A stretch of 64,000 nucleotides of DNA from WVYX01 sp039586815 (GTDB lineage Bacteria > Gemmatimonadota > Gemmatimonadetes > Gemmatimonadales > GWC2-71-9), in contig JBDHJR010000014.1 of assembly GCA_039586815.1 (NCBI GenBank), positions 62,001-126,000 on the forward strand, read 5' to 3'. This document shows, in pieces, positions 30,827 to 41,552 of the stretch. The first letter of the stretch is position 1, and every line of letters starts with the position of its first letter. A model generated the notes under the pieces. It saw only the letters and a program-made list of their open reading frames with translations. It did no database searches and was not told the DNA's origin. A program made the position numbers and the translations under genes.

Positions 30827-33514
30827 ATGCGGGACTTGCACAACCGCCTGACCGAGGCCCTGGCGGGCCGGTACCGACTGCTCCGCGAGCTGGGGCGGGG
30901 CGGGGCCGCTGTCATATTCCTGGCCGAGGACCTCAAGCACGAACGCAGGGTCGCGCTCAAGGTCCTGCAGCCGGATATAGCGGTGTCGCTGGGAACCGAT
31001 CGGTTCCTACGCGAGATCAAGATTGCCGCCAAGCTGGCCCACCCGCACATCCTCCCCGTGCACGACTCGGGCGAGGCGCAGGGTTTCCTCTACTACGTGA
31101 TGCCGGTGGTGGAGGGCGAGTCACTGCTCGACCGCCTGGTCGACGACCCGATGCCGGTGCAGGAAGCCGTGGCGCTGCTGCACGACGTGTTCGACGCGCT
31201 GCAACACGCGCATCAGCGCGGCGTGGTGCACCGGGACATCAAGCCCGGCAACGTGATGCTCACGGGACGCCACGCCCTGGTGACCGACTTCGGCGTGGCG
31301 AAGGCGCTGGCGGTAGCCGCCGAGGGAGACCAGATCGACACGGCCGGGCTCGTGCTGGGGACGCCGACCTACATGGCTCCCGAGCAGGCCACCGCGGACC
31401 CGAACATCGACCACCGTGCCGATATCTATGCCGTCGGCGTGCTGGCCTACGAGATGCTCACGGGGCGCCCCCCCTTCGGTGGCGGCTCGGCACAGGCGGT
31501 GCTCAGCGCCCATGTGACGCAGCGTCCCGATCACGTGCTGGTCCACCGGCCGGATCTGCCGCCGGAACTGGCCGATGTGGTGATGAAGTGCCTCGAGAAA
31601 GACCCCGCGGATCGCTGGCAATCGGCCGACGAGGCTGTGCGGGAGCTGGACAGGCTCGTCATCACGCCGAGCCGCGGCCTGGAGCGAGTTGCCTTCGGGC
31701 CCTTCACGGCGCCCTGGCTGGCTGGCCGGACGGGACTGACCGCCGCCGTGGCGGTGGTCGTGCTCGCCGTGGCGTTCGTTGTGGTACTGCTCGTCGGGGG
31801 GAGGGGAGTCGGGGCGGCCTCCGACCGCCCTGTGGTGGTGGTGCTCCCATTCCAGAACCTGGGGCCGCCCGAGGATGAGTTCTTCGCCAACGGGATCACC
31901 GATGCGATCACCGCCCGGCTGGCCAGCCTCGGGAGGCTGGGGGTGATCTCCCGCACGAGCGCCATGCAGTTCCGAGACAGCGATCTGTCGTCGCGCGAGA
32001 TCGGCGCGCAGCTGGGGGCTGACTACGTGCTCGAGGGAACGATCCAGCGCGAGCGACCCCAGGATCCCACGAGCCGCGTCCGCATCATACCGCAGCTCAT
32101 TCGGGCGTCGGACGACACCCACATGTGGGCCAGCGTGTACGACGAGGACCTGACCGAGGTGTTTCGCGTCCAGTCGGAGATCGCCGACCGCGTGGCCCGG
32201 GCCATGGACGTGGCGCTGCTGGAGGGGGATGCCGTCCCGGCAGAGATACCACCCACTGCCGACCTACAGGCGTACGAGCTCTACCTCAGGGGCCACGACT
32301 ATCTGGCGGGCGCACTGGGCGCCGGTGACGCCAACGCGCGGCGCATAGCGATCGACTTCTTCGAGCAGGCGATCGACCTGGATTCCAGTTTCGCCCTGGC
32401 ATGGGCGGAGCTTTCGACCGCCCACATCTGGCTGTATCGCTCCTACGTCGATCCCAGCGATGACCGGCTGGAGCGGGCCAGAACGGCGGTGGACAGGGCC
32501 CTCGCGCTGGATCCGGAGCTGCCCGGCGCGCACCTCGCCATGGGGCTGTACCACTACTTTGGCGCCGCGCCCGATCCGGCGCGGGCGCTCGAGGAGTTCG
32601 AGCACGTGGTCGAGCGTGAGCCTAGCAACGCCTATGCCCGCACGCTGATGGCGGTGCTGCAGGCGGCGCGGGGCGAGTGGGATCAGGCGGTGGAGAACGC
32701 AGGGATCGCAGCCGCACTCGATCCACGCGATCCGGAGTGGGCGGCCGCGGCAGGGGAATTCCACCTCCTGGTGCGCCGCTACGCAGATGCCGCCCGCTAC
32801 CTCGGCCTGGCACTGGGCATCGCGCCCGACATGGCGGAGGCGCATCAGTCGCGCATCGCGCTGTACCTGCGGTGGCAGGCCGACACTGCGCGGGCTCATG
32901 CCGCGGTGCGTGAGATGCTGCAGCGCACCACGCCGGGCCAGGTGGCGCTCGCTCTCGTCGAAGCGGCGCCCGCGCTGCTGGTGGGAGGGGAGTACGACTC
33001 CATCATCGAGCCGCTCACGCCCGCGTCGGTGAGCGGGCCGCTGCCGTTCGACTATTACCACCTCAAGGCAGAGTTCCACCGGCTGCGGAACCAACGTGCA
33101 CGCTCGCGCGCGTACTACGACTCCCTGCGGACTTCGGTCCGGGCGGCCGCGCTTACGCGGTCGGGGGATCCCCTCCTGACGGCCTATTGGGCCCGTGCCG
33201 AGGCTGGTCTGGGGCAGAGGGATGCGGCGATGGAACAGGTCGCACTGCTGGAGCAAGCCATCGACCAGTCCAGCGACGCTCTTCAGAAGATGATGCTGAG
33301 GGGCTGGTTGGTGTGGACGTATGCCATCCTGGGGGAGCCGGATCCGGCTATCGACCACATAGAGGCCCTGCTCGCGGCGCCGTCCCCGATGTCCACACCG
33401 TATCTGCGGGTGGCGCCGTTTCCCGACGACCTGCGGTCCCACCCGCGGTACCGCGGGCTGCTGGGTGATGTGGCGCCCGAGGTGGCGCAGGTGATAGCCC
33501 GTCCGGTGCCCTAG
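30827..33514 (+). CDS. Membrane Ser/Thr protein kinase with TolB-like and TPR domains
   Basis: An 895-residue kinase. Residues about 15-280 are a Hanks-type kinase with all key motifs: ELGRGGAA (glycine loop), VALKVL, HRDIKPGNVML, TDFGVAKAL and MAPEQAT. A single membrane segment follows near 304-325 (TAAVAVVVLAVAFVVVLLV). The outer part has a TolB N-terminal-like domain (VVVLPFQNLGPPEDEFFANG, LGADYVLEGTIQ) and then TPR-like helices to the end. The plan fits an inside kinase with an external sensing tail. A kinase with a similar plan lies at 43111-46245. Gene end is 1 base from a convergent DUF3006 gene. Confidence 0.9.
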   Translation: MRDLHNRLTEALAGRYRLLRELGRGGAAVIFLAEDLKHERRVALKVLQPDIAVSLGTDRFLREIKIAAKLAHPHILPVHDSGEAQGFLYYVMPVVEGESLLDRLVDDPMPVQEAVALLHDVFDALQHAHQRGVVHRDIKPGNVMLTGRHALVTDFGVAKALAVAAEGDQIDTAGLVLGTPTYMAPEQATADPNIDHRADIYAVGVLAYEMLTGRPPFGGGSAQAVLSAHVTQRPDHVLVHRPDLPPELADVVMKCLEKDPADRWQSADEAVRELDRLVITPSRGLERVAFGPFTAPWLAGRTGLTAAVAVVVLAVAFVVVLLVGGRGVGAASDRPVVVVLPFQNLGPPEDEFFANGITDAITARLASLGRLGVISRTSAMQFRDSDLSSREIGAQLGADYVLEGTIQRERPQDPTSRVRIIPQLIRASDDTHMWASVYDEDLTEVFRVQSEIADRVARAMDVALLEGDAVPAEIPPTADLQAYELYLRGHDYLAGALGAGDANARRIAIDFFEQAIDLDSSFALAWAELSTAHIWLYRSYVDPSDDRLERARTAVDRALALDPELPGAHLAMGLYHYFGAAPDPARALEEFEHVVEREPSNAYARTLMAVLQAARGEWDQAVENAGIAAALDPRDPEWAAAAGEFHLLVRRYADAARYLGLALGIAPDMAEAHQSRIALYLRWQADTARAHAAVREMLQRTTPGQVALALVEAAPALLVGGEYDSIIEPLTPASVSGPLPFDYYHLKAEFHRLRNQRARSRAYYDSLRTSVRAAALTRSGDPLLTAYWARAEAGLGQRDAAMEQVALLEQAIDQSSDALQKMMLRGWLVWTYAILGEPDPAIDHIEALLAAPSPMSTPYLRVAPFPDDLRSHPRYRGLLGDVAPEVAQVIARPVP

Positions 33515-33515
33515 C

Positions 33516-33791
33516 CTACAACTCTACGTCCCCTCCCGGGTCCCGCTTCTTCAGCTCCTCTATCCCTTCCTCGGCTTGGGCCGTGCGGCGCGCGGACTCC
33601 GCCTCGTCGATCCGAGCCCGACCCCAATCGGCTGTTCCGGCCTCGTCCACCGGGACCAGGAGCACCTGCCCCTCGGCGAGCTCGCGCGGCAGCCTGGACG
33701 TTGGAACCAGGGTCTGCCGCTGCTGGTCGTCGACGAGCAGGGCAGTCCGGTGCCGGATCCGATCCACCGCGTAGTGCTGCTCAGTATTCAT
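33516..33791 (-). CDS. DUF3006-family protein (second copy)
   Basis: A 91-residue DUF3006 protein with VDRIRHRTALLVDD, RLPRELAEGQVLLV and a charged tail. Its start lies inside the end of the MBL-fold gene (11-base overlap), so they are one operon. DUF3006 genes are often found next to ComEC-like metallo-beta-lactamase genes, which agrees. It resembles the copy at 29678-29965. Function unknown. Confidence 0.78.
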   Translation of the reverse strand: MNTEQHYAVDRIRHRTALLVDDQQRQTLVPTSRLPRELAEGQVLLVPVDEAGTADWGRARIDEAESARRTAQAEEGIEELKKRDPGGDVEL

Positions 33792-34941
33792 AGCGCGCCA
33801 CCACCTGTCCCCGGATGTCCCATATGATGGCCCAATCTCCGCTGTTGTTCCATACCGGTCGTGGTGCTCCCATGTAGAAGTGCCGATCGTCGCCGGTGCC
33901 CGAGCCCGTGAACACGATCACGCTGTCGCCCGCCGGAATCGCGGACGCCTCGGGAAAGCGAAAGCAGTTGCGCACGGCATCGCACAATACCCAGCCGCCC
34001 ACGGCCAGCGCCTCGGCTCGGTGATTGCTGACCACGGCGTGCTCGTCGGAGTCGTCTGGGGAGACCCGCACCGCGACATCGTCGGGACCGAGTCGGGTGG
34101 TGCGCTCGCCTGCACTGACTACCGGCCGGCCCGTTTCGACCCGGAAGCTGCCGTCGCGAGAGCCGTGGATCGTCACGTCGCTGTGGAGGTCGGTGCGGTA
34201 GACCGCCTGTGCAGCGGCCTGGTAGAGCTCGAGAGTCTCCTGGTCGGGATGGGCGTAGGCGTTGTCCCGGCCGCAGGAGATCACCACGATCTCGGGCCGG
34301 GCGGCGGCCAGCCACGCGGGGCTCACACCGTCCCGGGCTCCGTGGTGGGATGCCTTCAGCAGCGTGACGTCGGGTACGCCGACCGCGAGGAAGTGTCCCA
34401 GCTCCGCGGTTCCCGCGTCGCCGGTCAGCAACGCCTTGAAATCGCCGTACTCCACCACGATCCCCACCGACTGATCGTTGAGACCGGCCGCCTGCGCCGG
34501 GGGCGGCAGGACGTGCAGGGTCACCGTACCCAGCTCGAGCCGCCGCTCGGTTGCCTGCAGGTACGTGATGTCTGACTGCTGCAGGTGAGCCATCACGAGG
34601 TCGTAGGTCGACGTCGTGTGGGGCACGCCGTTGTCCAGGTAAAAGCGCGGTGGAAGGGCGCGCAGCACGCCGGCCATGCCCCCAATGTGGTCCGAGTGGG
34701 GGTGAGTGGCCACGACGAGCTCGAGCGACCGGACCCCGTGCCGCCTGAGCGCCTCCGCCGGGAAAGATGACCCCGCGTCCACCAGGGCGAGCTTGCCCTC
34801 GGGTGAGCGAATCAGGATGGCGTCGCCCTGTCCCACGTCCATGAAGGTCACCTCGACCTGCGCGACCTGCTCGGGCGCAGCCGCCGGGCAGCCCCACAGG
34901 CCTGGGGCGAGGAGCAGGGCCGGCCACCACGCGCGGGTCAC
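33781..34941 (-). CDS. ComEC-like MBL-fold lipoprotein with a lamin-tail domain
   Basis: A 386-residue exported hydrolase. The signal peptide ends in LWGC (Cys18), a lipobox. The MBL domain has VTFMDVGQGDAIL, metal ligands THPHSDH (His80, His82, Asp84, His85), LLTGDAG and LLKASHHGARDG, as in the beta-lactamase domain of ComEC. From about residue 295 a lamin-tail-like beta domain follows (VVSNHRAEALAVGGWVL, IPAGDSVIVF). No channel domain is present, so it is a stand-alone, probably nucleic-acid-acting, surface enzyme. The start is GTG at 34941, with GGTGGAG upstream. It lies 1 base after the nuclease gene. Confidence 0.83.
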   Translation of the reverse strand: MTRAWWPALLLAPGLWGCPAAAPEQVAQVEVTFMDVGQGDAILIRSPEGKLALVDAGSSFPAEALRRHGVRSLELVVATHPHSDHIGGMAGVLRALPPRFYLDNGVPHTTSTYDLVMAHLQQSDITYLQATERRLELGTVTLHVLPPPAQAAGLNDQSVGIVVEYGDFKALLTGDAGTAELGHFLAVGVPDVTLLKASHHGARDGVSPAWLAAARPEIVVISCGRDNAYAHPDQETLELYQAAAQAVYRTDLHSDVTIHGSRDGSFRVETGRPVVSAGERTTRLGPDDVAVRVSPDDSDEHAVVSNHRAEALAVGGWVLCDAVRNCFRFPEASAIPAGDSVIVFTGSGTGDDRHFYMGAPRPVWNNSGDWAIIWDIRGQVVARYEY

Positions 34942-34942
34942 G

Positions 34943-36442
34943 TCACTCCACCAACCTGAGCGGCGCCGCCGGCGCCATCTTGCCCTTGAGCCATTGCATC
35001 ACGCCCCACATCGCCTCCAGATCTTCCTTGTTGTAGGCGACGATCATGTTCATGAGCGCCTTGCGTTCCGTCTCGTCCTCGGTCTCGACCGCCTCGACGT
35101 AGCGCGCCATCGCCCAGTCGCCGCCGGTGTCTCGCAGCTTGCGCTCGTACCCGATGTATTGCTCGACCACCTTGAGGCTGTAGCTCGGCAGCGGCAGGGC
35201 AATCGACTCCTGCGTGATGGGGAGTAGGTCAAGCAGGTTGTCGAGCACCCGAGCCGCGACGCCGTCGGGGTCACCGTATCGCTCCACGTACAGCTCGATG
35301 TTGGTCTTCTCATACGAGTACCAGTGTACGAATGGCAAGTCCCCGTGCTGCTCGAATACCGCGCGTGCCAGCTCGAGAAACCCGAGCCACCCGTAGCGGT
35401 CGCCCCCGGGGCCGAAGTCCGCCACCGCGCACTGAAAGTCGCCCGGCTGCTCCCCGTACACCTGCAGTCCCCAGAGATAGATCTTCGCCGGTTCCTGCAG
35501 CTGGGGCGGCATGCCCTCGAGGTCGAACATCACGTAGTCCGGGTGCTCCGGGACCTCGGGCGGCTGAATCAGAATCTCCTCCCCAGTGCTGAGCGCACGC
35601 GCCATGCGCAGGATCGACGGTGCCCGCTTGCCGACCTTCCAGGTGTGCGCCGCGCTGGGCTTGGTGAGTCGGGCCAGCCGGTCCTCCGAGTACTGCCGCA
35701 CCAGCTCGGGATAGGTCTCGATCCCCTCCTTGCGCAGCTCGAGGGTCATCCACTGGTCGAGCCCGTAGACCAGCGAGAGATCCTTGCGCTCCTCGGCCTG
35801 GGGCCAACAGCGGTAGCGGAAGGCGCACGGTCCGCACTTGGTCCAGCCAACGGGGGTGTAGGGGGGATGCCTGGCTCGTTTCAGCCGTGCGATCACCTCC
35901 AGCTCCTGCAGCGCCCTGGTCCCACCCTTGAAGGCGAGTTGCGTGATCTCGCCGGCTCCGTTGTACACCTCCAGCGCGACGGGCGGCTCACCGAACGTGC
36001 GCTCGTACAGCCAGCCGTACAGCTCCAGCTGGTGATGGATCTCCGGATGATCGCGGTGGGTGATCCGCTGGGAGATCTTGCAGTCGCGGATGATGTACCC
36101 GTCGCCCCACTTGATGAGCAGGTCGGGGTCGCCCACCACGTCCCACCGCTCGCCATCAATCTCCAGGGAGGCGCGCAGTGCGGCCTGATACACGACTTCC
36201 CGCTCGTCGGCGACCGCCTGCCGGGTGAGACGCTCGCGCTCCTCCCGGGTGCCGCTATCCAGCATGACCACCGGGCCGAGGGAGGCCAGGTGCTGCCGCT
36301 CGTGGCGCTGCCCCAGGCGCCGCAGCACCTGCTCGTACTCCCCGGGCTCCTGTTCGAACTCACCTCGGTGCCGCAGGAATACGCGCAGGTCGCAGCGGGA
36401 TGGGCTGTAGTAGGTGTAGAAATCGGAGGCGGCGAGCCGCAT
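34943..36442 (-). CDS. RecB-family nuclease with Cas4-like cysteines (TM0106-type)
   Basis: A 499-residue protein with a PD-(D/E)XK nuclease part: LGQRHERQHL, GDPDLLI (Asp105/107) and RDCK (Asp120, Lys122). Cys17 together with Cys203, Cys206 and Cys212 (KCGPCAFRYRC) matches the one-plus-three cysteine pattern of iron-sulphur nucleases such as Cas4 and AddB. A C-terminal RNase H-like domain starts at VMFDLEGMP and ends with AYNKEDLEAMW. It is the first gene of an operon with the MBL lipoprotein and DUF3006. No cas or addA gene is near. It probably acts in DNA repair or uptake. Confidence 0.83.
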   Translation of the reverse strand: MRLAASDFYTYYSPSRCDLRVFLRHRGEFEQEPGEYEQVLRRLGQRHERQHLASLGPVVMLDSGTREERERLTRQAVADEREVVYQAALRASLEIDGERWDVVGDPDLLIKWGDGYIIRDCKISQRITHRDHPEIHHQLELYGWLYERTFGEPPVALEVYNGAGEITQLAFKGGTRALQELEVIARLKRARHPPYTPVGWTKCGPCAFRYRCWPQAEERKDLSLVYGLDQWMTLELRKEGIETYPELVRQYSEDRLARLTKPSAAHTWKVGKRAPSILRMARALSTGEEILIQPPEVPEHPDYVMFDLEGMPPQLQEPAKIYLWGLQVYGEQPGDFQCAVADFGPGGDRYGWLGFLELARAVFEQHGDLPFVHWYSYEKTNIELYVERYGDPDGVAARVLDNLLDLLPITQESIALPLPSYSLKVVEQYIGYERKLRDTGGDWAMARYVEAVETEDETERKALMNMIVAYNKEDLEAMWGVMQWLKGKMAPAAPLRLVE

Positions 36443-36531
36443 CCCGCTAATCTACAACCGGAGCCGTAGGTGCACCCGGCAGTGGGTCGAGGTTGCTGCG
36501 AGCGAGCCGCCTGCCGCACATTAGGCGCACC

Positions 36532-38535
36532 ATGCAATCCCTGCCGACGGACTCTCGCCTGACCGACCGCCAGCGCGCCGTCCTGGCCGCCGTGTGCGAA
36601 ACCCTGCTGCCGGAGATCTCCCTTGACGATGACCCGGAGGGCTTCTTCGCCAGCGGTGCGGCGGGGGCGGGCACGGCCGGCCGCGTCGAGCAGTTGATCG
36701 CGTCGCTGTGCGATCCGCGCGATCGGTCGCGCATCGGCCTGTTGCTCGACGCACTCGGGTCCCCGCTCGCAAACCTGGTGCTCAGCGGCCGTCCGGCAGC
36801 TCTCATGCGGCTGGCTCCGGACGCCCGAGAGGCGGTGCTCAGAGGCTGGGCCCACTCACGGCTGCCGTTGAGAAGGGCCGGATTTCAGGCCCTCAAGCGC
36901 CTCGCGCACGTAGCCTACTTCGGCTGGCCCATGCGCAACGGCTCACACCCCGCATGGCGGCACGTGGGACACCCCGGCCCGCTGCCGCAGCCGGAGCAGA
37001 CGATTGAGCCGCTGCCCACGCTGCCGATCGAGCGGGACACCACGCTCGAGTGCGACGTGGTGGTGATCGGATCGGGGGCGGGAGGGGGCGTGGTAGCAGG
37101 GGTACTGGCCGCGGCCGGGCGCAGCGTGGTCGTGCTGGAAAAGGGGCCCAACCCGGGTTCGAGGGACATGACCCAGATAGAGGGGGACATGCTGGGGTCG
37201 CTGTATCTCGAGGGCGGGCTGATCATGACCCAGAGCGGATCCATGCCGGTGCTCGCGGGCAGCTGTCTGGGGGGCGGCACAGTTATCAACTACACCACCA
37301 GCTTCCCGCTGCCCGACGCAACGCGGCAGGAGTGGGATGAGGTGTCGGGCCTCTCTCTGTTCACCAGCCAGCGCTTCACCGACTCGTTCGACAGGGTGAG
37401 CGCTCGCGTCAACGTGGGCACGCGCTGGACGACCCCCGGCAGGCGCGACGAGCTGCTGGAGCAGGGGCTCCGCTCGCTCGGGTGGCACGTGGACCTGATG
37501 CCGCGCAACGTCACCGACTGCAAGGAAGGGCTGGAGTGCGGGTTCTGCGGTTACGGCTGCCGTCATGGAGCCAAGAACTCCACCGCGCGCACCTATCTCA
37601 GTGACGCCGCTGCGGCAGGCGCCCGGCTGGTGGTGGGCTGTGAGGTAGAGCGGGTGCTGAGCGAGGCGGGCCGGGCCAGCGGGGTTGAGGCGAGCGTCGA
37701 GGGACCGGACGGCTCGCGGTACCGGCTCACGGTACGGGCACGTGTCGTGGTCGCCGCCGCGGGTGGCATACACACGCCCGCCGTTTTGAAGCGCTCCGGC
37801 CTGGCCAACCGCAACGTCGGGCGACACCTGCGGCTCCACCCGGCCACTGCGGTGATGGGTGTGTTCCCGGATCGCGTGAATCCGTGGGAGGGCTCGTTGC
37901 AGACGCGCTACTCGGACCAGTTCGCGGACCAGGATGACGGATACGGCGCCAAGTTCGAGACCGCTCCGGCACACTTCACTCTGGCCGCGAGCGCCTTCGG
38001 GTGGCAGAGCGCCCGTCAGTTCAGGGAGGATGTCGCGGGCCTGGGTTACTCCGGACTGTGCGGTGTGCTGCTGCGCGACCGCGACCCCGGGCGGGTGGTG
38101 GTGGGGCGTGACGGCCGGCCGAGAGTGCACTACGAACTGTCGCGGTTCGATGCCCGGCACGTGCGCGAGGCCGTGCGCGGTGCGGCGCAGGTGTTGGCCG
38201 CTGCCGGGGCCCAGGAGATCTTCACCCTGCAGACCCCACCGGCCCGCGTTAAGACCAGTGAGCGGGGCTGGCTCGACCGGCTCACGGCCGCGGCGGATGA
38301 GCGGGGTTACCGCTACTGCCGCATGTCCTACATCACCTTCCACCAGCTCGCGAGCGCCAGGATGGGGCGCTCACCCGCGGACTCGGTGGTTGGTGAGAGC
38401 GGGGAAGCGCATGAGCTCAGGGGGCTTTACGTCGCCGACGGCAGCGCGTTTCCCACCTCCAGTGGGGTCAATCCGATGCTCACGATCATGGCCGTCGCCG
38501 ACCACGTGGCCCGGGCGATCCGGGATGGGTGGTAG
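36532..38535 (+). CDS. GMC-family oxidoreductase, long-chain alcohol oxidase-like
   Basis: A 667-residue flavoenzyme. The N-terminal 130 residues are a helical region (LTDRQRAVLAAVCETLLPE). The FAD motif is VVVIGSGAGGGVVAGVLA near residue 175. GSCLGGGTVINYT, the cysteine cluster ECGFCGYGCRHGAKNST and the C-terminal LYVADGSAFPTSSGVNP follow, as in long-chain fatty alcohol oxidases. Substrate is therefore probably a long-chain or sterol-like alcohol. Start ATG at 36532 has no good ribosome site; a TTG at 36493 is the alternative. It diverges from the nuclease operon. Confidence 0.88.
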   Translation: MQSLPTDSRLTDRQRAVLAAVCETLLPEISLDDDPEGFFASGAAGAGTAGRVEQLIASLCDPRDRSRIGLLLDALGSPLANLVLSGRPAALMRLAPDAREAVLRGWAHSRLPLRRAGFQALKRLAHVAYFGWPMRNGSHPAWRHVGHPGPLPQPEQTIEPLPTLPIERDTTLECDVVVIGSGAGGGVVAGVLAAAGRSVVVLEKGPNPGSRDMTQIEGDMLGSLYLEGGLIMTQSGSMPVLAGSCLGGGTVINYTTSFPLPDATRQEWDEVSGLSLFTSQRFTDSFDRVSARVNVGTRWTTPGRRDELLEQGLRSLGWHVDLMPRNVTDCKEGLECGFCGYGCRHGAKNSTARTYLSDAAAAGARLVVGCEVERVLSEAGRASGVEASVEGPDGSRYRLTVRARVVVAAAGGIHTPAVLKRSGLANRNVGRHLRLHPATAVMGVFPDRVNPWEGSLQTRYSDQFADQDDGYGAKFETAPAHFTLAASAFGWQSARQFREDVAGLGYSGLCGVLLRDRDPGRVVVGRDGRPRVHYELSRFDARHVREAVRGAAQVLAAAGAQEIFTLQTPPARVKTSERGWLDRLTAAADERGYRYCRMSYITFHQLASARMGRSPADSVVGESGEAHELRGLYVADGSAFPTSSGVNPMLTIMAVADHVARAIRDGW

Positions 38536-38617
38536 CAGGCCGATCTGCCCACGGCCATGTGCAAGGATCGCGGGCTGGGACGTCATGGGTAATAGACAGC
38601 GATCCGAGGAGCGAAGC

Positions 38618-40048
<1,431 letters not shown>

Positions 40049-40084
40049 GGGAATCCAGCGGTCGCAGTCCCAGCACCACGCAAA

Positions 40085-40110
40085 GAACCCCGGGCTCATG
40101 CCCGGGGTTC
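40085..40110. terminator. Bidirectional hairpin terminator
   Basis: A perfect 11-bp stem (40085-40095 with 40100-40110, arms GAACCCCGGGC and GCCCGGGGTTC) with a TCAT loop lies between the convergent DUF4139 and 29-residue-repeat genes. Only short T-runs flank it. Confidence 0.8.
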
Positions 40111-40134
40111 CTTGTACGTGATGAGAGGCGGTGG

Positions 40135-41364
40135 TCAGGGACTGTGGGAGCGCCTCATCCAGTCGCCGTGGATGCGAGCCTGCACCAGGTCTTCCGCCGA
40201 GAGCCCAGTGAACTCGTGCTCCGCCAGCCACCTCACGAAATCGGCGTCCACCCCGTGAATGCGGAAGCGGATGAGGGTCTCGGCCGGCACGGCCTCGTAG
40301 CCCACCTCGGCCATCTCGCGCACGAACTCCGGGCTCACGCCGTGAATGCGCATGCGGCGCAGGTCGTCGGAATCGAGACCTGTATAGCCCAATGCAGCCA
40401 GTCCGCCGATCCACTCTGCGCTCACCCCGTGAATCCGCATCTGCACCAGCTCGTGCATGGAGAGCTCGAAGCCCAGCTCGGCCATCTCGCTGATGAAGTC
40501 CGCGCTCACGCCGTGGATGCGCGCCCTCCGCAGGTCCTCCCCCGACAGGTCGGTGTAACCCAGCTCGCCCATCCGCTCGATGAACTCGGGGCTCACGCCG
40601 TGAATCCTCATGCGGACGATGTCGTCGGACGACAGGTGGTCGAACCCGGCGGCAGCCATCGTTTCCACGTACTCGGGGCTCACTCCGTGGATGCGGAACC
40701 GCACCAGGTCCTCGCCCGACAGATTGGCGTATCCGTGCCCCGCCATCGCGGCGATGTAATCGGGTGACACGCCGTGGATGCGGAAGCGCACCAGGTCCTC
40801 TATCGACATGCCGTCGTAGCCGGCCTGGGCCAGGCCATCCACGAACTCGGGACTCACGCCGTGAATGCGCATCCGGATCAGATCGCGCACTGTGGCGTCG
40901 CTGTAGCCCCGCTGCTGCATGGCGGTAACGAAGGCGGTCGTTACGTCCTGCAGCGTCATGGAGAACAGGTTGCGCGTCGTGAGGCCGGAGTAGCCGAGTC
41001 GCGCCATGCTCTGTACGAACGCGGCGCTTCCCGTCCAGACGAAGCGACCCCAGGCCTCGTCTCCTTCCTGCTCCCCCTGGAACGCGATCGTGCCCGCCTC
41101 GCGGGAGAGCTGGAACTGAACCGATCCGGTGCGGCCACTCCACAGGTCGAGGCCGGGGAGCTCCTCCGGCCGGTAGCTGTTGCCGTGCTGCGTGCGGCGA
41201 CCGTCCAGCTCGGCCCTCAACTCGAGGTGGATGTCGCGCTGATCATTCCACGACTGGGCCTCGGCGTCCCAGCGTCCCTCGACCTGGGACTGCTGCGGCG
41301 CGGTGCTGAGGGCCAGGGCGGCCAGCATCAGCGTCGGCGTGGCAATGGCAAGTGGAATTCTCAT
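40135..41364 (-). CDS. Secreted protein built of 29-residue repeats
   Basis: A 409-residue protein. A signal-like N-terminus is followed by a region of about 90 unrecognised residues, then eight good tandem repeats of 29 residues (one of 28), two degenerate ones before them and a half repeat at the end. The consensus is M/F-RIHGVSPEF(V/I)xxMAxxGYxxLSxEDLxR. Each unit predicts two short helices. ATG at 41364 has GGAG upstream. It is convergent with DUF4139 past a terminator. Similar IHGVSP repeats are known to me from other bacterial surface and M56-peptidase-like proteins, but the function is unknown. Confidence 0.72.
   Translation of the reverse strand: MRIPLAIATPTLMLAALALSTAPQQSQVEGRWDAEAQSWNDQRDIHLELRAELDGRRTQHGNSYRPEELPGLDLWSGRTGSVQFQLSREAGTIAFQGEQEGDEAWGRFVWTGSAAFVQSMARLGYSGLTTRNLFSMTLQDVTTAFVTAMQQRGYSDATVRDLIRMRIHGVSPEFVDGLAQAGYDGMSIEDLVRFRIHGVSPDYIAAMAGHGYANLSGEDLVRFRIHGVSPEYVETMAAAGFDHLSSDDIVRMRIHGVSPEFIERMGELGYTDLSGEDLRRARIHGVSADFISEMAELGFELSMHELVQMRIHGVSAEWIGGLAALGYTGLDSDDLRRMRIHGVSPEFVREMAEVGYEAVPAETLIRFRIHGVDADFVRWLAEHEFTGLSAEDLVQARIHGDWMRRSHSP
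40138..40959 (-). repeat. Tandem 87-bp coding repeats
   Basis: Nine full copies plus a half copy of an 87-bp unit (29 codons) are in phase with the protein repeats. The MRIHGVSPEF part is the most conserved. One copy is 84 bp long. The DNA copies differ at many third positions, indicating old duplication rather than recent slippage. Confidence 0.8.
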
Positions 41365-41552
41365 GGTCTGCTCCGGGGTCGTGGTGAGGATCCTCACCCG
41401 GGTTAGATGCGTGATCGTGCCATTTGGTTGGACCTACGGACCCCGGGCCAGCAGTGTTTCTCCGGGTACATCGTGGTCGAGCAGCTACCGGGGGGTACAC
41501 CGAGGCCGGCCGGCCCTCGGCCAGCATCTCTAAGCTATTGTATCACAAGGCG
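41365..41552 (-). other. 188-base gap between the repeat protein and cardiolipin synthase genes
   Basis: No gene seen. It follows the cardiolipin synthase stop and must carry the promoter of the repeat-protein gene, but I see no clear motif. Confidence 0.4.

Noticed and set aside
40138..40959. Regularly spaced repeats that could look like a CRISPR array
   Set aside because: The unit is 87 bp, in one reading frame, and encodes 29-residue protein repeats without unique spacers.
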